Assembly: GCA_030562195.1 (NCBI GenBank)
Contig: CM060199.1
Span: forward strand, 36,848,338-36,912,337
Length of the DNA: 64,000 bases
Source: Nipponacmea schrenckii
Lineage: Eukaryota > Mollusca > Gastropoda > Lottiidae
Reading direction: 5' to 3'
This document shows positions 11,801 to 25,415 of this stretch, piece after piece. The position numbers were made by a program, and so were the translations under genes. The notes below the pieces were generated by a model. It was not told where the DNA came from. It worked only from the letters and a program-made list of their open reading frames with translations, and made no database searches. Numbering within the stretch: position 1 is the stretch's first letter; each line of letters starts with the position of its first letter.

Positions 11801-14800
11801 AATCTTCATATACACCATTCTTTGTTTCATTGGATGAGTTAGATTTGCAATAATCACATTCCTTATTATTATCACAATCTTTTCCTTCTCCAAAGATAAA
11901 TTGACAATTACAGAATCCTCTTCCCACAACATTTCCCTCAATATCTCTTGGTATTTGACCATAGCCTTTACCCCATGGTTTATAGGTATCACTCTTTAGA
12001 AATAGAGGTAGAAAAGAAAGATAGAAACAGAATTGTTAGAGTTAAAGAAGAAAGACAAGAGTCCAGTTGTAAGGTTTGAGATACTTGGTCCGTGTACAAA
12101 TAGAATATGTCTTGGTACTTGAGCATGACCTGTAACCTTTGAGGTATCACTCTTTAGAAATAGAGGTAGAAAAGAAAGATAGAAACAGAGCTGTTATTTG
12201 AAAGAGAAAAGACTACCGGGTAATTAAGATGAGTGTTGAGATTTACAGGTAAGATAGTAAACACAAATACATGTATAGCTAATAAACTAGAGACCAACTC
12301 GTAAACAAAATAAACAACAACTAACCTCTTTTCTGTCTGTGAAAGATTCTGAAATGAAAATAACAAATTAATATTTACAAGACTCAAAAAACAATCTGTG
12401 CTGAATAGCCTACTGTGGAAGTTTCATAAAGTCATAAACCAACATAAAGAAATAGAGAAGTAAACATAATTTACCTCTATTTTGTATTCTATGTAATTCA
12501 GATGGTTCTTTGGTAAGATAGTGTTTAAGATGAGTTATTACTTTGTTACCTTACACAGAATAGAAAGACAGACAAAGATAAAGAAGAAGAAAGATAAGAA
12601 AAAGATTTGAAAATTAACAGAAAAAGTCTGCTGGACTTTGAAGTATGTTGGTCAGATTATTTTCAGAGATCTTGTGATTTAGAAGATTTCTATGGGTCTT
12701 TTTATTTGGATTAAGAATTAAGAATGACATACATCATTGTCTGTTGCCATCTAAATAGATAACTAACAAATGAGGTTCTTTACAGACAACAGAGTTAATC
12801 ATACTCAAATCATGGAATTCTTGTCTGGCAGCCATGGGTGAGGTAGAAAAAAATTAACATAATTCATTAGCACCTAAAAGCACTGACCTGATTTTGATAC
12901 ATTAGGAGCGCCACTACCAGGTTGACCATATGGATCTTTACTTTTCAACTACAATATAAAATATAGACAAGCTGTACAATAACTGAACATAAAGTTTAAA
13001 TGTATGTAATAATGATATCACATAAATCTTGCAATGACAGGACTGCAGTGATTTTCCAACTGTCGAGGGGTCTTAAGGTGCTTTTTGTAGCACACCAGGT
13101 CCCTGTTTATTATTCCCATCTGAACGACTAGATGCTTTTTCAGCCCCTCTGACCAGGGTCATTGACAAGAAAACTCGGTTGAACAATCCGAACAATCCAA
13201 TCTTTGTCAGGATTGAACCTTGGACCCTCAGGTTAGCGAGCAAGCATGTAACTCACTAAGTCACATAGTTTTGGCTCCCAATTTAGGTTCAAAGGAAAAC
13301 CAAATCTTAGTGAAACTTTGATAATGAGACAGGTTTTTCATATTTTCCATTACATTAAAAGAAGGAAAAAAAGGTATCCACAGAAATCATTAAAGTTGCT
13401 TATAGTGGAACCAATAACAAAGTTTGGTTTTGTTCAAGGCATTTAAAAATTCAATCAATTAAATATTAATGTCATGGTGTATTTACTATATATAAATAAA
13501 TAATAAATGAATTCTATGCAGTAAAAAGTTCCTACCATTTCTATTTCTCTTTTCAGTTCTTGTATCTTTAATTCCTGATTGAGGAAATCTTTTTCTTGAC
13601 TCTGCTGTACTATAAATACAATGGATTATATCATTAGCCATGAAACAGGTGGCATATAAAGCACCTTTTAATAACAAATCAATTCTACTTTTCTTCAAAT
13701 TAAGAAACATAGTTTTTTAGACTACTCTGATAAAATTTCAAATATTGTCATATATTAGGATTTGTGTTACAATACTGTCACAACTAACCAATAATAGGCT
13801 ACTTTTTGATAGTAAAGTAAAAAAAATAAGATAAATAGAATTCTATCGTTGATATAGATAATAATGACATGACTTAATTCCTTTTAAATTACAGAAGAGA
13901 TGTTTTAAAAATCATCATGTTGAAAAATCCCGAAGTTTGTTTGATAATCCACATAGTTTACACAAAATAATTTCTTACACAAACTGCCAAGATTCACTTT
14001 TCACAAATCAAGAAAAAAGAGCAACCTGCTGCAGACAAGTGACAAAAAGAGATATATACCATCAAATGTCAAAAATTTAATAAAACTACATTTGTACCTA
14101 CACTTTATAGAATACCAATCCATTTTGAGAACAACAATAGTCACTTATAATAAACATATAGTCCACTATCAACAAAATACTACACAAATAACTGGTGTTT
14201 CTACCAAACAATAGACTAAAACATGTTTCTACTTGTTCTATAATTACTTTCCTTTCCGATTAATGATAATCTCTTTTAATCTTTTTCTAGATTAACCTCT
14301 TTACGTGTACTGTATGTTATTATCCAATTAGGAAATAGTTTTTTACATGCTACTTCCTAACATTGTTCAGTGGACTTCATTAATTCTTTAATATCATGAA
14401 CCAAATTAATAAACACCAACAGCTAATATATACAACAGCTTGGTTGACTATAACCAAGGCCAACTAGTATGACTAATCACAGTAATATTACATAATAATG
14501 GCAGTCAAATATCATGAATATACCAAATTAGCTTATAGAAGTAGAAAAATTGCATAAATCATGGCTATAACAGGAAAAAGAGAGAGTTTGTTAGCATAAC
14601 TGAGAAAATAACTCCTGAATAATTCATTGATATCATGCCAACAATTAAAATTAATATTGGTCTAGAAAATACATATACATTTGATAATGCAGATTAAAAA
14701 CAAGTGGAGGCCAATAGAAAATTTTGTTCAGAAACAATCAATTAGTGATCATGTGCAGTTAAGCATTAAAAGCATATATGGCAAATATGTGACAGACATT

Positions 14801-17800
14801 GTGGCCCACAAAGCCTCTTGTCCGTTACTCCCACAAACCTGCACCTTATCTAAATATCTGGGTGATATGTATGGGTATAAAAAATCTGTACCTAAGGTTT
14901 GTTTTTAAAACCTCTTTTAGTTTTACACAGGTATTTTGATAAGAAACTTACAGAGTTCTTTCAAATAATTATCTTTATTATGATCTTGTGGATTTTTTTT
15001 CAGTTGTTGAGTTAATGCTGGTGGTATATTCTCTTTATCTTGAAAATGTATTGAAGGATTCTTATGTATGTGTGTTTCTATATTACCAGAATCAGTTTGT
15101 ATTGGTGCTCCAGCTCCACCAATATATTTAGATCTTCTTGGCTGTATTGGTTAATAAAACGGTAGAAATACAACCATAGTGTACAATTACAAGTGTACTT
15201 GATTATTTAAATGACGATACATACATGCCTACTGGGACGTAATAAGAAAACAAGAAAAAAGTAAGATTATGTGTAACTGAAGTATTACGGAAATTTTGCA
15301 AATTATCTTACAGTAACAATAAATTTTTCTTAACTCAAATGTAATCAGCACTATTAGCTAAAAAACATATAGTCAAAATAATAATGAACTCTTTATGTTA
15401 CATGGGTCGGAATTAGGTAGAGGAGGGGAAACTACTATCTCGTAGTTCCGGGAAAGCACGGGCCTAGGAATCAGACCTAATTTTTTCCAATACATAAGGA
15501 CCTGGTCCTGACATTCAGCCCATGGGGGCATAACAATAGGTAAAATGGAGAAAATAAAATAAGAAGTTAGTATTTGGATGATATATATGAAAAAAAGCTC
15601 TGCACAACTTTATATTAGGGTACAGTTATCCTCCAAAAGACGGCATAGCAATAAAAAAAATAAACAAATCTTTAAAAACTTAACAAACATTAAAGATGAA
15701 AAAATTGCATGTGACAGTTCATTTGTGCTCAATACCAAAGCAAGATAAAGCTAGAAATACAAGATGTACAAGAAGAAATGATGTATATAAAGCTGTGATG
15801 TAATAGTAGACATGGTGTATATAAAGCTGTGATGTAATAGTAGACATGGTGTATATAAAACTGTGATGTAATAGTAGACATGGTGTATATAAAGTGGATT
15901 AATAGTAGACATGTGTATATAAAGCTGTATAATAGTAGACATGGTGTATATAAAGCTGTGATGTAATAGTAGACATGGTGTATGTAAAGCTGTGATGTAA
16001 TAGTGGACATGGTTTATGTAGAGTTGTGATGTAATAAAAGTCATGATGTATGTAAAGTTGAGATATAATAGTAGACATGGTGTATGTAAAGTTGAGATAT
16101 AATAGTAGACATGGTGTATATAAAGCTGAGATATAATAGTAGACATGGTGTATATAAAGCTGAGATATAATAGTAGACATGGTGTATATAAAGCTGAGAT
16201 GTAATAGTAGACATGGTGTATATAAAGCTGAGATGTAATAGTAGACATGGTGTATATAAAGCTGTGATGACTATACAAAACTCAAAGTAACTGTGCTCTG
16301 AACAAAAGACAAGGTGCTCTGCTTGAAATAAATTAAAAAGAGTAAGCTTATATCTGGTACAAATCTCTGTATTTATTTTACCTGTGGTGAATATAATAAG
16401 GATCGATGGAATTCCTAATAATAAAAATATGATTGAAAGTAAATCACTACTAGTGCTGATGCATTTTACAAATTTTCAAAGCAAAGAATGAGCTTTATAT
16501 ATAAATATTCACGGTATATTGGTACATTTTAATCAATAGGCACATAATTCCAGATGCAAACATGATCTTAAAAATATGAATTAAATTTTAACTAATAAAA
16601 AAGAAGAACATCTTACAAGGGAACTGCTGTAACCTTGTTGTTTTCTCGGTGTTGTGTCCTCTTCAGTGAATTTTTGTTTTCTGTTATCACCAAAACCCTA
16701 CAAAATAAAAAAATATCAGTAGTTAATAGATATATATATAATATTTATAATAAAAGCATCTCAGAGCACTTTCAAATAAACCAAATCTAGTTCAAATATG
16801 ATATATAAATTATATCTGTGTTTGCAAAACATTTTTTACAATAATTTAATAAATATATAAATATGATTTTTGATAATTAAATGTTTTCTTACCTTTGGAG
16901 CACCATGGCCAAGATTGTGAGCATCCCAAAAGTAGAATTTTGTAGCTCTTTCATATTCCTGCAAATAAACGAAAACAGATAATTGTTTCAAGTTGGTACA
17001 TTAAGATTATATCAGACTTGGTCATGTCATAAATAACTCATATTGTACAATATATCACCTTTTTCTTTTCAGCTTGAGCTTCTTCTAATTTTCTTAGTTG
17101 TTCAGATTTATATCTTGCTATATCTTCTACTGCCTCCTTTCTTTCACGTTTTAATTTCTCAATTTCATACTGACTGTAAACACAAACAATACAAACATTT
17201 TAGTGTAAGTAAAAATATGACTTCAGAAATTTATTTATATATATTTAGGTAGAAGAATATGGATATAAAGTAACTTTTTCTATATTACTAAAGGTGGTAC
17301 CACCTGATAATTTTCATTTACTTATGACTTTGTGCTTGCTTCAATATTTGATAAACTATATATTCACATTTAAATTAAACACAGATTTCAATAGGGAAAA
17401 ACGTGGGTAATAATATACATATAAGTACCTTTTCTCCATGAAATTATTTTTGGCAGTAATTTGGAGAGCATTTCTTACATGAAAATCAATATCTGTCATT
17501 CTATCTGGTTCTGATGGTCTATTATTGGTGGTTGATGGCAATTGTTGTGGCGGGGGAGGGGACTGATGACGGGGAGGGGGAGAATATTGACGGGTAGGAT
17601 CTGGTTCATATAAATGAGGTCTTTTATCGTGATATCTTGTATTGTGATAATTATCTCTACTGTCATGATCTTGAGATTTGTCTGAAATCAAAAACGTTTA
17701 AATCAATTACTGGAATACATTTGTATTTATTGTCACAAAAATCTCTATCGTTATAAAGTTATATTTGTATAATAGCTGATATATTTTCTCTTAGCTCTCA

Positions 17801-20459
17801 AATTTTCATACATATACAAAGTCCTCAAGTGTTATATCACCTAAGATATTAAAGTAAACATAACTTCAAACATATTAATAGTTTTTTATTATCTTTCTGC
17901 ATTTGCTAGATATAAAATTACTGTTATTGGTTGATAAATACCCTATAACTGAAGATAATTAAAGAGCGTATTCAGACAGGGTTATAGAGATAGCAGTAGT
18001 TATGGACACGCTAAACAAACTTTATTATTGACTACTTGTAGATAATAAACTTTGTATATTACAACCAATTTTACTGTAAACTAGTATATCAATCTATTGT
18101 TGAACACTTTTTAATTAAACAAGCTTAACTTATTTTCTCATAAAATATAATTTCCGAGAGAAATAATACCTCCCACATAAGGTTCATTTTTCACACCTTG
18201 AAATTGGTTGATTGAAATGATAAATAGAAATTACAATCCATCGCATAAATTAGGATATTTAGGTTTGTTTTGATATGACTTATTTTATCCTCTACTAAAA
18301 TAAAAAAAAATGCCAAAACTTCCTTTAATTTATACAATCTTTTCACTTAATCTCAATTTTATAATTTGATAGATCTATATTGTTATATAGTTGACCATTG
18401 AAATGCAAGTGTTCAAATAACAAAACAATTCCTTTTAGAATGAATAAAGTACCACTTACTTTGATCATATAAATTTGAATCAGACATTCTTTTCCTCATT
18501 CTTTCTTCATCACTGAGTGGTCTTTTATGACTTCTTTTAGGATGGAAAAAACTTTCTTCAGGATATCCATGATAACGAAAATCTTTACGATACATTGGAC
18601 GTTCTAGGATCAATTTCTCCGTTTCGATATCTCGAGGCCTAGCTGTAATATAATCAAGATCTCTAACATAAATCAATTCTCTATTTTCTATTGTACCAGG
18701 AAAGTAAATCAGTCAGGGCTTGTGTAGGGTTATCTTTATTAAAAACTTAAAGGGCAAGATCCACACCTATAATTTTATATAACCATATATTCAATGGCTT
18801 TCATGAAATTTCTTTGTTACAGTTCTTCCACTGATGGAGATGTTTGTACAAGTGATATCTTAAGATAAGCTCAGAAGCCTACAAATGAATCTAGTAAAAT
18901 TCCATTTATTAAAGCTAATGGCATTTAGTTTATATTTCAGTAACATATTGTGCACTAATATGTGCACCAGAGTAGTCAAAAAAGAACCTTTGGTGAATTT
19001 AAGCTTAAGTTAGTAATCCTTAAGCAATTTGAAAAGAGAAAATTAGATTATATAAACTGTTAGCTCAACAGAGTTTATAACAAAGAGATGGCAATAACCC
19101 TTTAACATGCAGTTAAAAGACTATCATAGACTCTATATATGGTTACCAAGCCCAAGTATAATTCTTTAAGTCAATGAAGTGACTAGAAGGTAAATACAAA
19201 TAGACAACTCAATTAAACTGTCAGTACAAGAAAGGTATAATAATTCTAATAACTAATAAATCTAATAAGTCAATAGTTACAAGTGTTTTGATAGAACTAT
19301 TATAGAAGGGGTGAGGGTTCTATTTTACTATTCATTATGGTGCTATAGTAAATACACACATACACAAATCAAAAAGTTTTCAAAGCACAAAAATTGTATC
19401 CCATACACAACAGTCACTTCAGAATTAAAAACTTCAAATTTTCATTTATTTGCTTAATTATCTGATTCAGAAGCATTTTTGTAAATTTTATCACTCGTTT
19501 TTTTGATTGATCAGAAGCTAAAGGTTTTAGTGTATAATGAAGTAGATCTTAAACTATGTAGACACATAAACTATACTTTTGTATGCTTTTGAATATTTAA
19601 AAAAATTACAAGCACTGCACTAAACAACATTTAAATCACTGAGGCAAACACAATAAGAATAAAATTTATAGACCAGACCAGGTCATTAAACAATAGATGC
19701 TAATGAGTAAATATAAAACATTGTGGCTTTTGGCATTAATTAAGATAGTGATGCTATATTCTGATTACATGACAGACAAGAGAGTGTATTATAAACTTTA
19801 GGCATCTTGACTGCACATAAGAAGCCAAGGAAATTGTTTTTGAAGTTTTCAAAAAATAAAAATGAGATCAGTGTTTTAGTACTTTTAGTATTAAAAGACA
19901 TACTAGGTAGACTGTTATAGCATTTAACAAGTCGTTAATCAAAGTAAGTGGTCCATGCACTGATTAAAAATTTGTATATTACAGTGAAAAAAAAATGATG
20001 CACATTTGATTGCAGCATGTTATGAACAAAGCGATCATAATCCAACAAGAAGCCACATAAAACCTTTAAAACAATATGAAGTACCAGTAACAGAAGTATG
20101 GATGTTATTAGACAAATGTTACAAAAAGTTATAAAACTGATCTGGACATTTTGATTATTAATTTTGGAAAATGTTACAGATAGTCAAAATTCACTTTTTG
20201 CTTGTCAGATCAATTGTGCTATAGTAGCTCTTTATTTGATTCTATATTCTATTAGCTGTAAAAGCAAAGATGTTCTTTTATGTCAAAATCTTTGTTTTAA
20301 AGTTGGTTTGGAGAAAAATTGAATAGTTTATAGTTGACTACATTAAAACAGATATTATATATATATATACACCAATAACATACCAATTATACCAGCCAAT
20401 GTTTGTCTTGGAGATTTATGTATATACCATAATTGTCTTGTAATGGGATCATCGTAAGA
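8838..20459 (-). CDS. CSPP1: CSPP1-like centrosome/cilium protein with repeated GAP motifs (21 exons, 5' end not found)
   Basis: Exons 5' to 3': 20459-20384, 18642-18460, 17681-17429, 17173-17059, 16958-16893, 16697-16617, 16414-16382, 15141-14952, 13609-13536, 12948-12888, 12507-12475, 12348-12326, 11993-11598, 11444-11271, 11039-10979, 10762-10701, 10437-10324, 10157-10029, 9673-9557, 9162-9142, 8975-8838. All junctions keep one frame: 2400 nt, 799 residues plus stop TGA. The 12507 acceptor (ACCAAAG) is the weakest. Recurrent GAP motifs such as FGRPGAGAPIRDVDGN, GGAGAPIQTDSGN and GQPGSGAPN alternate with charged coiled-coil exons (for example 17173-17059). Human CSPP1, a centrosome, spindle-pole and ciliary-axoneme protein, has a similar GGGGAPLRDAKGN motif; the orthology call rests mainly on this. 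Exon 11993-11598 is cysteine- and acid-rich. The first exon enters in phase 0 without a start codon, so an upstream exon is missing. Confidence 0.65.
9313..9331. repeat. short interstitial telomere-like repeat
   Basis: Three units of TAACCC in an intron of the CSPP1-like gene. Too short to suggest a chromosome fusion. Confidence 0.5.
11985..12195. repeat. direct repeat duplicating a splice-acceptor/exon start
   Basis: About 47 bases from GGTATCACTCTTTAGAAATA onward occur at 11985-12033 and again at about 12144-12192. The lower copy contains the acceptor and first bases of the exon at 11993-11598; the upper copy lies in the intron between it and the exon at 12348-12326. The upper copy keeps the acceptor but not the exon body. 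Confidence 0.75.
13045..13280 (-). mobile_element. tRNA-derived SINE copy
   Basis: On the minus strand an A-box-like stretch (TGACTTAGTGAG) is followed by GGTTCAATCC, a good pol III B box. The body then has GATGGGAATAATAAACAGGGACC and GCACCTTAAGACCCC, similar in layout to SINE cores common in mollusc genomes. It lies in a CSPP1-like intron. A related head is seen at about 59100. Confidence 0.6.
15779..16270. repeat. 34-bp minisatellite, about 14 copies
   Basis: Unit GCTGTGATGTAATAGTAGAC plus ATGGTGTATATAAA, repeated head to tail with point variants (GTG/GAG ATATAAT) and a few shortened units near 15895-15930. It is intronic in the CSPP1-like gene. The unit has no stop in some minus-strand frames and so creates long spurious open frames of a Tyr/Ile/Ser/Thr repeat. 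Confidence 0.9.
18643..20383. other. long intron of the CSPP1-like gene, nothing recognised
   Basis: AT-rich intron between the first two exons found. I see no exon, repeat array or RNA gene. Confidence 0.5.
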
Positions 20460-22081
20460 CTAAAATTAATCAAAATTAGAAAGACCTACTATAATTTTGT
20501 CATCAAGCATTAAGATGTTTATTTCCATTATGTTTCTGATATTTTTTTCAAACTTTGACTTTTATGTCCCCAGCTTATGATTCAATGAAATGTCACTGAA
20601 TCTAGTTTCTTATACAGGTTTGGTGATATACAATTAGTGCAACTCCTAATTGTCAGTTTCAAAAGATTAAAAGGTTAAAAGCAACTATTTTGCATGAGGA
20701 AGAAAACATAAAACTGCAAACTCAATTTCAATTTTTGGTGATAACAATGTTGCGATGCTATCATCAGTTAATTATATTTGTTTAAGGAATAGTAAAGATG
20801 TTTTCTTTTTTTTTTTGTGTAACCTTAAAAGGGACACTGATAGGATTGATTAGCATCATTTAAATTTTCAATAATTGATGAAGATTCAATAAAACAGACT
20901 TAGTTGTGATTAGATCCTGCTGGCAAAGTTAGTATTTGATTAAAAAAGTGCGAATTCAAGCTAATAATGCATATAATAATTTGCTTAGTTTTAAATAACT
21001 CTTTACATTAGACTTACTAGATTAAAATTAAAAGTTACATTGTTATATCTATGCCTATTGATTTATATGACATACGTACGGCTAATGACTAAGCATAAGA
21101 AAGTTTATAATATAACTTCAATCTTGGACAATTCTTTGATTATACATTAATAAGTTATTGATATTGTTGATTGTTGTTCACTGAACTTAATACTATATAA
21201 TATATAGTCTATAAAAACTTTTTATTTAAAAATTAATGTAGATTTAGCTTAACCTTAACCTTGTGTCACACAAATGCAAGTTGTAATCATACTGAGTGAA
21301 TGTGCACTGAAACTGACAGTGAAAGTAGGCTTGGTCCACATCAGTACTTAGAAGATTACCCATTGGGTAGACTACTGGACTCAGTTGGCATTGGACCTGA
21401 TTGGCATTGGAGTTGGTGGGCATTGGACTTTGTGGGAATTCAAAGGCTTAATGCTATATATAATTAGGCCTAGTAGGCCTAGTAGGCCTAGTACTAGTAG
21501 TAGTGACACTCATTTACATTAGACCTAGTACTAGTATAAAATTAAAATACATTGTTATTTATCTATGTATCTACTATTATATTTATATGGTTGGCATACG
21601 TACGGTCATGACTAAGCTTCAATGGACCAGTATCTGTATTATATAACTTCAAGCTTGACATAATCTGTACAAATATCACGTTTCATCGATCGATTGTCTT
21701 CACTTGGTTGCAGATTAAGGACCTCTATTGTTGACATAAATGTCATGACTCCGGCAATCGAAACACGTCGATTTTTTTTTAAAGTTACAGATTAAATCTT
21801 TTTTAGTGTTTAATGATGAAATATATATATTTTACACACAATTCGTTAATCTGCTATCTATGCCAGCCAATATCTTGTTTAGAAAACGCTATATCTCAGA
21901 GAGATAGTAATATTACGAGACCTACATAAAATGCTCGGTATTACCGAATGAATTGTGGATACGAAAGCGTGGCTCATGCAAAAACGTCGCTTCACATTAA
22001 AACTGTAAACATTAAAATGCAAAGTCAATAATAATAATACATATTACATAGTTTGGTTTATCTAAATTCTACCTCATTATA
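20460..22081. promoter_or_regulatory. divergent intergenic region between the CSPP1-like gene and translin
   Basis: Holds the promoters of both flanking genes and probably an undetected 5' exon of the minus-strand gene. Two diverged copies of a ~120-bp segment lie at about 21013-21135 and 21525-21660. They share ATTAAAAT..ACATTGTTAT, CATACGTACGG and TGACTAAGC. A short TAGGCC array (about 21468-21495) lies between them. No clear TATA box. Confidence 0.5.
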
Positions 22082-24811
22082 ATGACTGAAACTATAACAG
22101 AAACGTTTACTGAACTACATAAGTTTCTCGCGACAGAACAGCAACTGAGAGAAGTAAGGGTCTTGGTTGATAAATTTGCCATTATTGGTTTTATTAGAAT
22201 GCCTTTGGTCCATATAAGGTTCAGCGATTTTACATTTGAAATAAAAACACTTCCCCCTCAGGCCTCATGGACAAATGTCATTGTCATTTGATGTCAATTT
22301 GGTATGTAGGCCTAAATATTAAGATGTCTGGAAAATGGATATAGGCCCCTCAAGATCAAATTAAACTTATGACATGTGACTTGTTAATTGAAATCAAATT
22401 GAAATGTTTGGCTCAAATTTAGATCTTTTTTAAGGCCTATCTGAATTCTTGTAAACGATATATCCATACCATCATAGAGGCCTACCTACATTTTTATATT
22501 ACCTACATTTATTAATATTTCAGGATATTCGCATTGTTGTTAAGGATATGGAACAAACCACCAGAGAAATACAAAAAGTGCTTCAAGCTATTCACCAACC
22601 TCAGGGTTTAAAAAAAGGTATTTGTTTTATCTGCAAAAGAAAAAATAAATAACTTCAGCAGTTAGGAATATACTCTAGCATTTCAGAATGGAAAGGGATT
22701 TGGTTATGGATTTATTAATAACAAACTCAATCTCAATTACATTTAGGAAATATCCACAAATTTCTGAGAACTGAAGTACGGTACATTACATCCCCTTATT
22801 ATTTTTGAAGACTGAAAAATTTAGTGTGTATTTAGCATTGAAGGGGCATAGTTTTTTCACTATTTTACCTGAACTAATTGTTTATCCATGCACAGTGAAA
22901 CCCCCTGGAAAACCACTTTAATCTTTGACTTTGACATATTTCGACATACAGCCATCCCATCCTAACCGAATTAGGTCTCTAAATGACATTTAACACTGGA
23001 TTGTTTGTATTTTTTTCAATTTTTTTAATGTTGCATGGATAAACAATTATGCCTGGTGAAATAGTGAATAAAAAACTTTGGTTTCATGGTTAAATATTCT
23101 CTTCACTTGATTAAGCCAAATTTGTTTTAGATTTTGATGTGTAAATTAAGTTTGCAAAAGGAACACAAAATTACTTTTTTGCATTCTCGTATCATTTAAT
23201 TAACTGGCAGTTAAGAGTTATGCCTCATTAGTTACAAGATATCAATTCAGCTTGTATCTTGTGTTATAGCCAACCCATCCCCTCCCTTCCGTAGTCTCAA
23301 CTAAAATATTTGATCCATTCAGATCCATGAAACTGTTTTAAGTCTCATAACTCTTTTTCAGTGCCTGAACTATGTGAAAGTGCTCGTAAATTGTTTGAAG
23401 TTGTAAAAGACCAGACAAAAAATCTTTCTGATAAAATACCAGTCAATCAATATTACAAGTATGTACATGTATCTTAAAATATTATTAAAAGTCAGACAGT
23501 CTACAGTTTCAGTTAGATCTTACTGCTCTAAATGTGCCCAATTTATTAACTTTTATCCCTTCTTTTGTATATCATTCACATTCTTTACAGATTTCTTGAT
23601 TATTTGATCACTGGCCTATTTTCAGAGTTTTTTTTTTTAATGAAGGTCCAATCAAGCTCATTTGTGGAAAGATCAAACCTTATCAAGCCTTATTGCCAAG
23701 ATAAAATGTTCATGGTATACAATTTGTTTTTGATTGTTCCTTTTAGGTATCATGATCATTGGAAATTTGTTATCCAGAAATTAATGTTTCTGGCTGCATT
23801 AATTGTGTTTCTAGAATCAGATAATTTAATAGACAGATCTGTAGCAGCTGAGTTAATTGGAGGTAAGTTGATATAATATACAATTTTCTTCTTAAAATCA
23901 AACAATATAAGAAATGTTGACAATTTAGAGGCAAGATATTGATTCCTGATGAAAGTTACCTACTGTTACCAAATTAAAGTGTATTTTTGAAAACTTTGTC
24001 ATTGGCATATATGTCTAGAATGTCCAAATATGCCTTGATCTTCAAAATTAGTATGTTGGTGTTGTGGACTTCTGTATTAAAGAAATTCTGAACTTGAATG
24101 TTAGTTTTGTATGTTAATTTTTAGCCAAAGTGAAGAAGGAAGTTGGTTTTCATGTTGATTTAGAAGATTTCTTAATGGGTTTATTGCAATTGGCAAGTGA
24201 ATTGGTAAGAAATGTTCTGAAATTTATTGACCTTTTAAACCCTGTTAGTGTCAGTGAGTTGCTATTAATAGTCTCAAATATTTCCAATTTAAAGATTTTA
24301 GAGATTCCAGTTTATGAATAAAGTAACCTAATATAAGCTTATTGACTCTAACATTAGAATTATTTTCAACTCAACTGTCAAGTCATACTCTGGGCTAGAC
24401 GGAGAAAGAAATAATTTAAGAAAAATGTGCCTTTTGTTCCAATGTTTCAAACTAAAGTTAACAATTTCAGGTAGATGGGGCTAATTGCACATATTCAGAG
24501 GGTCATGGGTCATGGTGGACACTTTCAACCAGATCAGCACATTTTATCTCACACCACATTAATGTTTTATCTTGTTTCAGTCTCGTTTAGCAGTAAATGC
24601 AGTAATAGCTGGTGATTATAACAAACCATTGTTAATATCAGCATTTCTCAGTAACCTAGAATCAGGATTCAGACTTTTAAATCTTAAGAATGATGCTTTA
24701 AGAAAACGTTTTGATGCATTAAAATACGACCTGAAGAAAGTTGAGGAAGTGGTATATGACTTATCTATAAGAGGATTAAAACCTAAAGACACCAGTGAAT
24801 TGACAGAGTAG
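22082..24811 (+). CDS. TSN: translin
   Basis: Six exons: 22082-22153, 22524-22617, 23362-23458, 23747-23862, 24125-24204, 24581-24811 (stop TAG). All junctions are GT-AG and in frame, giving 229 residues; human translin has 228. Landmarks are the N-terminal TELHKFLATEQQLRE, the YYKYHDHWKFVIQKLMFLAA helix, GFHVDLEDFL, LASELSRLAVN and the C-terminal LKYDLKKVEEVVYDLSIRG, all close to vertebrate translin. The product is an all-helical protein that, with its partner TRAX, forms the C3PO RNase that helps RISC by removing passenger-strand fragments and also processes tRNA; it is found in cytoplasm and nucleus. The ATG at 22082 gives the expected N-terminus. Intact, with no anomaly. Confidence 0.95.
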
Positions 24812-25415
24812 ACCTAGTGGGATGTTTACATGTGAGATAATCCTTTCTAACCAACTGTGATTATCTATAACACATCTGGGCCCAATTATAACATTCACAT
24901 TGAAAACACAAATAGTGTTTCATCTCTCATTTATTTCATCATTAAAAAATAGTTTTGACAAAAGATTTCTTTATTGCCAACAATAACAGAAAACAATGGT
25001 ACACACTTTTGGTGTTATATGTTTGGTCCTGCTGCTGGGACATGTGTAGTTACACAAGAGACAAAAGCCAAACATACCTAAGATATCCATAAACCTGAGT
25101 AATAGCTTTATAACTTGAACTACGAAGAAATAATACTAAAATTTGAGTACTTTAAATTTCAAGTAGAAAGAGCTCTATGTTTGAAGTTCAGTTAATATGG
25201 ATATCAAATAGTACAAGAGAGTAAAATGGATAAAATAAGAATACTTTAACAATCATATACTTAACGCAACAATCAACATTTATACATAACAAAGGAAAAA
25301 GTAGTTACAAGTTTTGGCTGGTAACCTGATAGCTTTTTGACATCAACAATAACTTGTCTGTAGGCCACCGGTCTTTAGGCTATCACAATTTGAAATTCAT
25401 GAAATTTTCAATTAT
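24812..25415. other. tail-to-tail 3' regions of translin and MSMO1
   Basis: Convergent 3' ends; only UTR-like AT-rich sequence is visible. Confidence 0.5.

Noticed and set aside
15751..16278. Long minus-strand open frames encoding a Tyr/Ile/Ser/Thr repeat protein
   Set aside because: They arise from the 34-bp minisatellite, are open in several frames at once and lie inside a CSPP1-like intron.
23565..23746. Extended translin exon upstream of 23747
   Set aside because: The open frame continues through the intron by chance; the TTTTAG acceptor at 23741-23746 gives the conserved YYKYHDHW junction.
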